Below, in pieces: positions 61,173-64,000 of a stretch of DNA of 64,000 nucleotides. Each line of letters starts with the position of its first letter. Within the stretch, counting starts at the first letter, position 1. The translations under genes were made by a program, and so were the position numbers. The stretch spans positions 124,001 through 188,000 of the forward strand of contig DATMES010000046.1 in NCBI GenBank assembly GCA_035556555.1. The letters are read 5' to 3'. The stretch comes from Frankiaceae bacterium (GTDB taxonomy: Bacteria; Actinomycetota; Actinomycetes; BP-191). The notes below the pieces were generated by a model. That model had not been told where the DNA came from. It ran no database searches and saw nothing but the letters and a program-made list of their open reading frames with translations.

Positions 61173-62864
61173 TCAGACCTCGACGACGACCGGGATGATC
61201 ATGGGACGGCGGCCGTACGACTCGCTGACCCACTTCCCCACCGCCCGGCGGACGAGCTGCTGGAGCGCCTGCGTGTCCCCGACGCCCTCGGCGCCGGCGC
61301 TCGCGAGGGCGTTCGCGACGCGTTCCTCCGCCTCGGCGAACGGGTGCCCGGTGTTGTTGTCGGTGAAGCCGCGGGCGAAGAACTCCGGCCCCGCCGTCAC
61401 CTTGCCCGTCATCGAGTCCACGACGACGACGACCGTGATGAACCCCTCGTCGCCGAGGATGCGCCGGTCCTTCAGGGCCAAGTCGGAGACGTCGCCGACG
61501 ACGAGGCCGTCGACGTAGACGTAGCCGCACTGGACCCGCCCGGTGATCTTGGCGACGCCGTCGACGAGGTCCACGACGACGCCGTCCTCGGCGAACACGA
61601 TCCGGTCGTGCGGCACGCCGGTCAGCGCGGCGAGCGCGCCGTGCGCGCGCAGGTGGCGCCACTCGCCGTGGATGGGGAGGAAGTTGCGCGGCTTGGTGGC
61701 GTTGAGGAGGAACAGCAGCTCCCCTGCCGGCGCGTGGCCGCTGACGTGGACCAGCGAGTTGCCCTTGTGCAGGACCGTGGCGCCCCAGCGGTGCAGGCCG
61801 TTGATGACGCGGTGGACGGCGTTCTCGTTGCCGGGGATGAGGCTCGAGGCGAGGACGACCGTGTCGTCGGCCTCGATGCGGACGGGATGGTCGCGGTTGG
61901 CCATCCGCGACAGCGCCGACAGCGGCTCGCCCTGGCTGCCCGTGGACACCAGGCAGACCTCGCGGGCGGGGAGGGCGTCGATCTCGCGGGCGTTCATGAG
62001 GATGTTGCCGGGGACGTTGAGGTAGCCGAGCTCGCGGGCGACCTCCATGTTGCGGACCATCGAGCGGCCGACGAACGCCACCCGCCGCCCGTGCTCGTGC
62101 GCCGCGTCGATGACCTGCTGGACGCGGTGGACGTGGCTCGCGAAGCAGGCCGTGATGATGCGGCCCTTGGCGGCCGCGAAGATGCGGCGCAGCTCCTCGC
62201 CGACCTCGCGCTCGCTCGTGACGAAGCCTGGGAACTCGGCGTTCGTCGAGTCGCTGAGCAGCAGGTCGACGCCCGCGCGGCCGAACTCCGCGAACGCCCC
62301 CAGGTCGGTGATGCGCCCGTCGATCGGGAGCTGGTCCATCTTGAAGTCGCCGCTGTGCACGACCAGCCCGGCGGGCGTACGGATGCCGACAGCCAGCGCG
62401 TCGGGGACGGAGTGGTTGACCGCGACGAACTCGCACTCGAACGGGCCGTACGTCCGCTTGTCGCCCTCCTTCACGACCTCGAGCGTCGGTGTCATCCGGT
62501 GCTCGCGGAGCTTGCTGTCGAGGAGCGCGAGGGTGAGGCGGGTGCCGACCAGCGGGATGTCGGCGCGTTCGCGGAGGAGGAACGGCACCGCGCCGATGTG
62601 GTCCTCGTGGCCGTGCGTGAGGACCAGCGCGTCGATGTCGTCCAGCCGGTCACGGATGTAGGAGAAGTCCGGGAGGATCAGGTCGATGCCGGGCTGCTCG
62701 GTCTCGGGGAACAGCACGCCGCAGTCGACGATCAGCAGCCGGCCGTCGTACTCGAAGACCGTCATGTTGCGGCCGATCTCGCCGAGGCCGCCGAGCGGGA
62801 CGATCCGCAGCGCGCCGTCGGGAACGGCCGGCGGGTTGGTCAGCTCCGGGTGCGGGTGGCTCAT
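61173..62864 (-). CDS. rnj: Ribonuclease J
   Basis: 563 residues. Metallo-beta-lactamase/beta-CASP RNase with 5' exonuclease and endonuclease activity. Metal motif VLTHGHEDHIGAVP (HxHxDH), VHSGDFKMDQ (Asp), beta-CASP blocks RIITACFASHVHRVQQVIDA and VCLVSTGSQGEPLSALSRMA, and HVSGHA. ATG 62864 overlaps the dapA stop (ATGA). The window thus carries both RNase Y and RNase J. Confidence 0.98.
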   Translation of the reverse strand: MSHPHPELTNPPAVPDGALRIVPLGGLGEIGRNMTVFEYDGRLLIVDCGVLFPETEQPGIDLILPDFSYIRDRLDDIDALVLTHGHEDHIGAVPFLLRERADIPLVGTRLTLALLDSKLREHRMTPTLEVVKEGDKRTYGPFECEFVAVNHSVPDALAVGIRTPAGLVVHSGDFKMDQLPIDGRITDLGAFAEFGRAGVDLLLSDSTNAEFPGFVTSEREVGEELRRIFAAAKGRIITACFASHVHRVQQVIDAAHEHGRRVAFVGRSMVRNMEVARELGYLNVPGNILMNAREIDALPAREVCLVSTGSQGEPLSALSRMANRDHPVRIEADDTVVLASSLIPGNENAVHRVINGLHRWGATVLHKGNSLVHVSGHAPAGELLFLLNATKPRNFLPIHGEWRHLRAHGALAALTGVPHDRIVFAEDGVVVDLVDGVAKITGRVQCGYVYVDGLVVGDVSDLALKDRRILGDEGFITVVVVVDSMTGKVTAGPEFFARGFTDNNTGHPFAEAEERVANALASAGAEGVGDTQALQQLVRRAVGKWVSESYGRRPMIIPVVVEV

Positions 62865-63754
62865 GCGAGGTCCAGCCCGGCGTCCGCGAGGTCCTGCCTC
62901 AGTCGCGCGACCTGCTCGTCGGTGGCGTCGATCAGCGGCGGACGCGTGGGGCCGCCGGGGAGGCCCTGGAGGGCGAGCGCGGCCTTCGTCGTGATGACGC
63001 CCTGGGTGCGGAAGAAGCCGGCGTACGCCGGCAGCAGGCTCTGGTGGATGCGGGTGGCCTCCTCGGGGTTGCCGTCGAAGAACGCCGCCGCCAGCGCCTG
63101 CAGCCTGTCGGCGAACAGGTGGCCGACGACGGAGACGAACCCGACCGCGCCGACGGAGAGCAGCGGCAGGTTGAGCACGTCGTCGCCCGAGTAGTACGCC
63201 AGGTCCGTGCTCGCGATGACCTCCGACGCCGCGCCGAGGTCGCCCTTCGCGTCCTTCACGGCGACGATCCGGTCGTGCTCGGCCAGGCGCTTCAGCGTGT
63301 CGGTCTCGATCGGGACGCCGCTGCGTACGGGGATGTCGTAGAGGAGGTTCGGCAGGCCGGTGGCGTCGGCGACTGTCTCGAAGTGGCGTTGGAGCCCCGC
63401 CTGGGGCGGGCGGCTGTAGTACGGCGTCACGACGAGCAGCGCGTGCGCGCCGGCCTTCTCGGCCTGGCGGGCGCCCTCGACCGTGTGCGCGGTGTCGTTC
63501 GTGCCGACGCCGGCGACGACCTGGGCGCGGTCGCCGACGGCTTCGACGACGGCGCGGAGGAGGCGTTCCTTCTCGTCGTCGGTCGTCGTCGGGGACTCGC
63601 CGGTGGTGCCGCTGACGACGAGACCGTCGTTGCCGAGGTCCACGAGGTGGGTGGCGAGCGCGGCGGCGCCGTCGAGGTCGAGGGCGCCGTCGGGCGTGAA
63701 CGGCGTCACCATCGCGGTCAGCACCGTGCCGAACGGTGTGGCGGGTCGGGTCAT
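62861..63754 (-). CDS. dapA: 4-hydroxy-tetrahydrodipicolinate synthase
   Basis: 297 residues, TIM barrel. Condenses pyruvate with aspartate semialdehyde for lysine/DAP synthesis. Schiff-base Lys in DRIVAVKDAKGDLG, VVSGTTGESPTTTDDEKERL, VVTPYYSRPPQAGLQRHFE and NLLYDIPVRSG (Tyr) are present. ATG 63754; followed by coupled rnj. dapF is at 25.3 kb. Confidence 0.98.
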   Translation of the reverse strand: MTRPATPFGTVLTAMVTPFTPDGALDLDGAAALATHLVDLGNDGLVVSGTTGESPTTTDDEKERLLRAVVEAVGDRAQVVAGVGTNDTAHTVEGARQAEKAGAHALLVVTPYYSRPPQAGLQRHFETVADATGLPNLLYDIPVRSGVPIETDTLKRLAEHDRIVAVKDAKGDLGAASEVIASTDLAYYSGDDVLNLPLLSVGAVGFVSVVGHLFADRLQALAAAFFDGNPEEATRIHQSLLPAYAGFFRTQGVITTKAALALQGLPGGPTRPPLIDATDEQVARLRQDLADAGLDLA

Positions 63755-63827
63755 GGGCCCATCATCGCGCGTCCGGCGGCCGGCGTACGGTGGGCGCCGT
63801 CCTTGGGGCCGGCCACGGGAGGCGAAC

Positions 63828-64000
63828 GTGAGCGACATCGACGTGCTGGAGAGCGTGCTGGCGAAGGAGTCGGCGCTGGTCTCGAACGTCACGCCCGACC
63901 AGCTCGGCGGCCCGACGCCGTGCCCGGAGTACGACGTGCGGACGCTGCTGAACCACATCGTCGGGTGGCTGCGGACCTTCGCGGCGGGCGCGGCCGGCCG
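63828..64000 (+). CDS. Partial DinB/mycothiol-isomerase-like protein (continues beyond window)
   Basis: First 57 residues of a TIGR03086-type protein: VLESVLAKESALVSNVTPDQ then LGGPTPCPEYDVRTLLNHIV, with the metal-binding His after LLNH. GTG 63828 has CGGGAGG just upstream. It is related in fold to the gene at 35073-35753 and divergent from dapA. Confidence 0.8.
   Translation, partial: MSDIDVLESVLAKESALVSNVTPDQLGGPTPCPEYDVRTLLNHIVGWLRTFAAGAAG

Overview
This window is a high-GC stretch of an actinobacterial (Actinomycetota) chromosome. GTG/TTG starts, 4-nt stop/start overlaps and leaderless starts (TAnnnT about 7 nt before the start codon) are common. Gene order matches the conserved actinobacterial lexA-recA-ftsK-dapA block known from Mycobacterium: nrdJ, nrdR, LysM/lexA, hflX, dapF, miaA, extradiol-dioxygenase-like, DUF349, membrane protein, miaB, rny, recX, recA, DUF3046, lhr, nei2, clgR-like, cinA, pgsA, rimO, rodZ-like, GNAT, ftsK, rnj, dapA. 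I saw no rRNA, tRNA, IS element, prophage or CRISPR array. The species cannot be named from the sequence.

Layout. 1-4.1 kb: divergent membrane protein/TetR pair with a palindromic operator; a candidate structured ncRNA with its own promoter and terminator; a DprA-like gene beside broken helicase fragments; a GAF-GGDEF cyclase. 4.1-9.3 kb: B12-dependent ribonucleotide reductase with a 52-aa companion, paired NrdR boxes, a secreted subtilase and NrdR itself. 9.3-16.2 kb: membrane alpha/beta hydrolase, AlkB, two exported proteins, LysM/lexA with two SOS boxes, and an LPXTG protein. 16.4-24 kb: second subtilase, hflX, small membrane proteins, a ceramidase-like enzyme and two exported unknowns. 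24-33 kb: PhaC-like hydrolase, dapF, GGDEF-like and EAL genes, miaA, the DUF349 region and miaB. 33-42 kb: LVIVD protein, small membrane genes, a histidine-less kinase-like protein with a receiver, rny, recX, recA, DUF3046. 42-52 kb: lhr, methyltransferase, BNR protein, nei2, third subtilase, TetR. 52-64 kb: clgR-like, degenerate EAL, cinA, pgsA, rimO, rodZ-like, GNAT, ftsK, rnj, dapA and a partial DinB-like gene.

How the genes work together. DNA repair and dNTP supply dominate: recA, recX, lexA, lhr, nei2, alkB, nrdJ, nrdR and dprA-like. The most striking regulatory signal is a repeated promoter architecture, YTGTCACAC then 8 nt then a -10 hexamer. It precedes recA, lhr, nrdJ, the LysM gene beside lexA, a broken helicase/dprA cassette and an orphan transcript start at about 36.94 kb, with a near match at alkB. 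It resembles the LexA-independent (RecA-NDp/PafBC) DNA-damage promoter of mycobacteria, and here it lies beside LexA boxes, DnaA boxes and NrdR boxes.
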